Source: an uncultured bacterium
GTDB lineage: Bacteria > Acidobacteriota > Aminicenantia > Aminicenantales > Saccharicenantaceae
NCBI GenBank assembly: GCA_937920515.1
Contig: CALEUG010000004.1
Location: 1 to 64,000 of the forward strand
Direction: 5' to 3'
DNA: 64,000 nucleotides
Made by a program: the position numbers and the translations under genes. Positions 63,756-64,000 of this stretch are shown piece after piece (positions within the stretch are counted from its first letter, which is position 1; every line of letters begins with the position of its first letter). The notes under the pieces are model-generated. The model saw nothing but the letters and a program-made list of their open reading frames with translations, searched no databases and was not told the origin of the DNA.

Positions 63756-64000
63756 ATGCCCGAAAACCTTTATGCGGGTTTTGATTTAGGTGGAACCCAG
63801 CTCAAATACGGTCTGATCAATTCCTCCGGGCGGATAATCTATAAGAGGCAGGTCCCCAGCCCGCCCGATATCAACTCCCTCATGGCTCTTATCCAGAAAA
63901 CCTGGTCGGAGCTGGACTGCAAATATCCCGGGCGGATAAAGTCAGCCGGCTTCGGTTTTGCTGGCTTCTTCAGCCTCAAACAGAAAAGGATAATGCAGTC
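63756..64000 (+). CDS. ROK-family sugar kinase (partial)
   Basis: The first 81 codons of a kinase continue beyond the right edge. It opens LYAGFDLGGTQLKYGLI, the ATP-binding DxGGT of ROK proteins, then a stretch with SAGFGFAGFF. Glucokinase is the usual role. The ATG lies 24 nt after tatA with no strong ribosome site visible. Confidence 0.85.
   Translation, partial: MPENLYAGFDLGGTQLKYGLINSSGRIIYKRQVPSPPDINSLMALIQKTWSELDCKYPGRIKSAGFGFAGFFSLKQKRIMQ

Noticed and set aside
1-64000. CRISPR arrays, insertion sequences or prophage genes
   Set aside because: No regularly spaced direct repeats and no transposase, integrase or phage structural gene was recognised in the window.

Overview
The window carries a dense set of amino-acid biosynthesis operons from a Gram-negative-type bacterium. 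TolC, an outer-membrane beta-barrel, lipoproteins and TatA all point to a two-membrane cell. The mixture resembles Candidatus Aminicenantes or a related Acidobacteriota-side lineage: a 6-bladed beta-propeller lipoprotein, S9 and M29 peptidases, an SQR-like flavoprotein and moderate GC. That placement is an inference from gene style only; no marker gene was compared.

Layout. 1-3.1 kb: a partial Mut7-C protein, a His-rich UreH/NicO-type membrane protein, tRNA-Ala(CGC) and a small secreted protein. 3.2-16.9 kb (minus): one 14-gene aromatic supra-operon, trpE-G-D-C-F-B-A, aroF, tyrA, aroA, aroE, aroC, aroKB (fusion), aroQ, mostly with overlapping genes. It begins with a near-consensus promoter, a 25-codon leader peptide containing Tyr-Tyr-Trp-Tyr-Trp-Phe, and a textbook 1:2 / 2:3 / 3:4 attenuator. 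17.0-18.4 kb (plus, divergent): pheA behind its own attenuator, whose leader peptide contains Tyr-Phe-Tyr-Phe-Ser-Tyr. 19.0-25.5 kb (plus): hisG-C-B-H-F-(A+I+E fusion)-D. 25.9-28.3 kb: purM and a beta-propeller lipoprotein. 28.4-39.4 kb: asd-lysC, then minus-strand metH-activation domain, metH, metF and an O-acetylhomoserine sulfhydrylase-like gene, then a plus-strand cysteine/cystathionine synthase. This block is bounded by two direct copies of a 146-bp repeat.

39.4-43.5 kb: an amidinotransferase/DDAH-like gene, an S9 peptidase, and a decayed stretch holding a second broken DDAH-like copy and a truncated VOC-fold gene. 43.5-64 kb: accessory and housekeeping genes: M29 aminopeptidase, glycerol dehydrogenase-like, amidohydrolase, membrane protein, outer-membrane barrel, SQR-like, methyltransferase, an enolase-superfamily racemase/OSBS next to a GNAT transferase, two glycosyltransferases, TolC, tsaD, mtnA, a TPR lipoprotein, lepA, tatA and a partial ROK kinase.

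How it fits together. Shikimate-pathway, Trp-specific and Tyr-specific enzymes are made from one transcript whose leader reads supply of all three aromatic amino acids. The Phe branch is controlled by a second leader reading Phe and Tyr. Small leader ORFs with a shared Ser-Met-Ile-Met string precede both asd and the metH cluster, so the same strategy may extend to the aspartate/methionine family. Histidine biosynthesis is complete here except for a recognisable histidinol-phosphate phosphatase. By eye, the aro/trp/his/asd/met genes are more AT-rich than purM and the 39.4-63 kb genes, which would fit separate ancestry.
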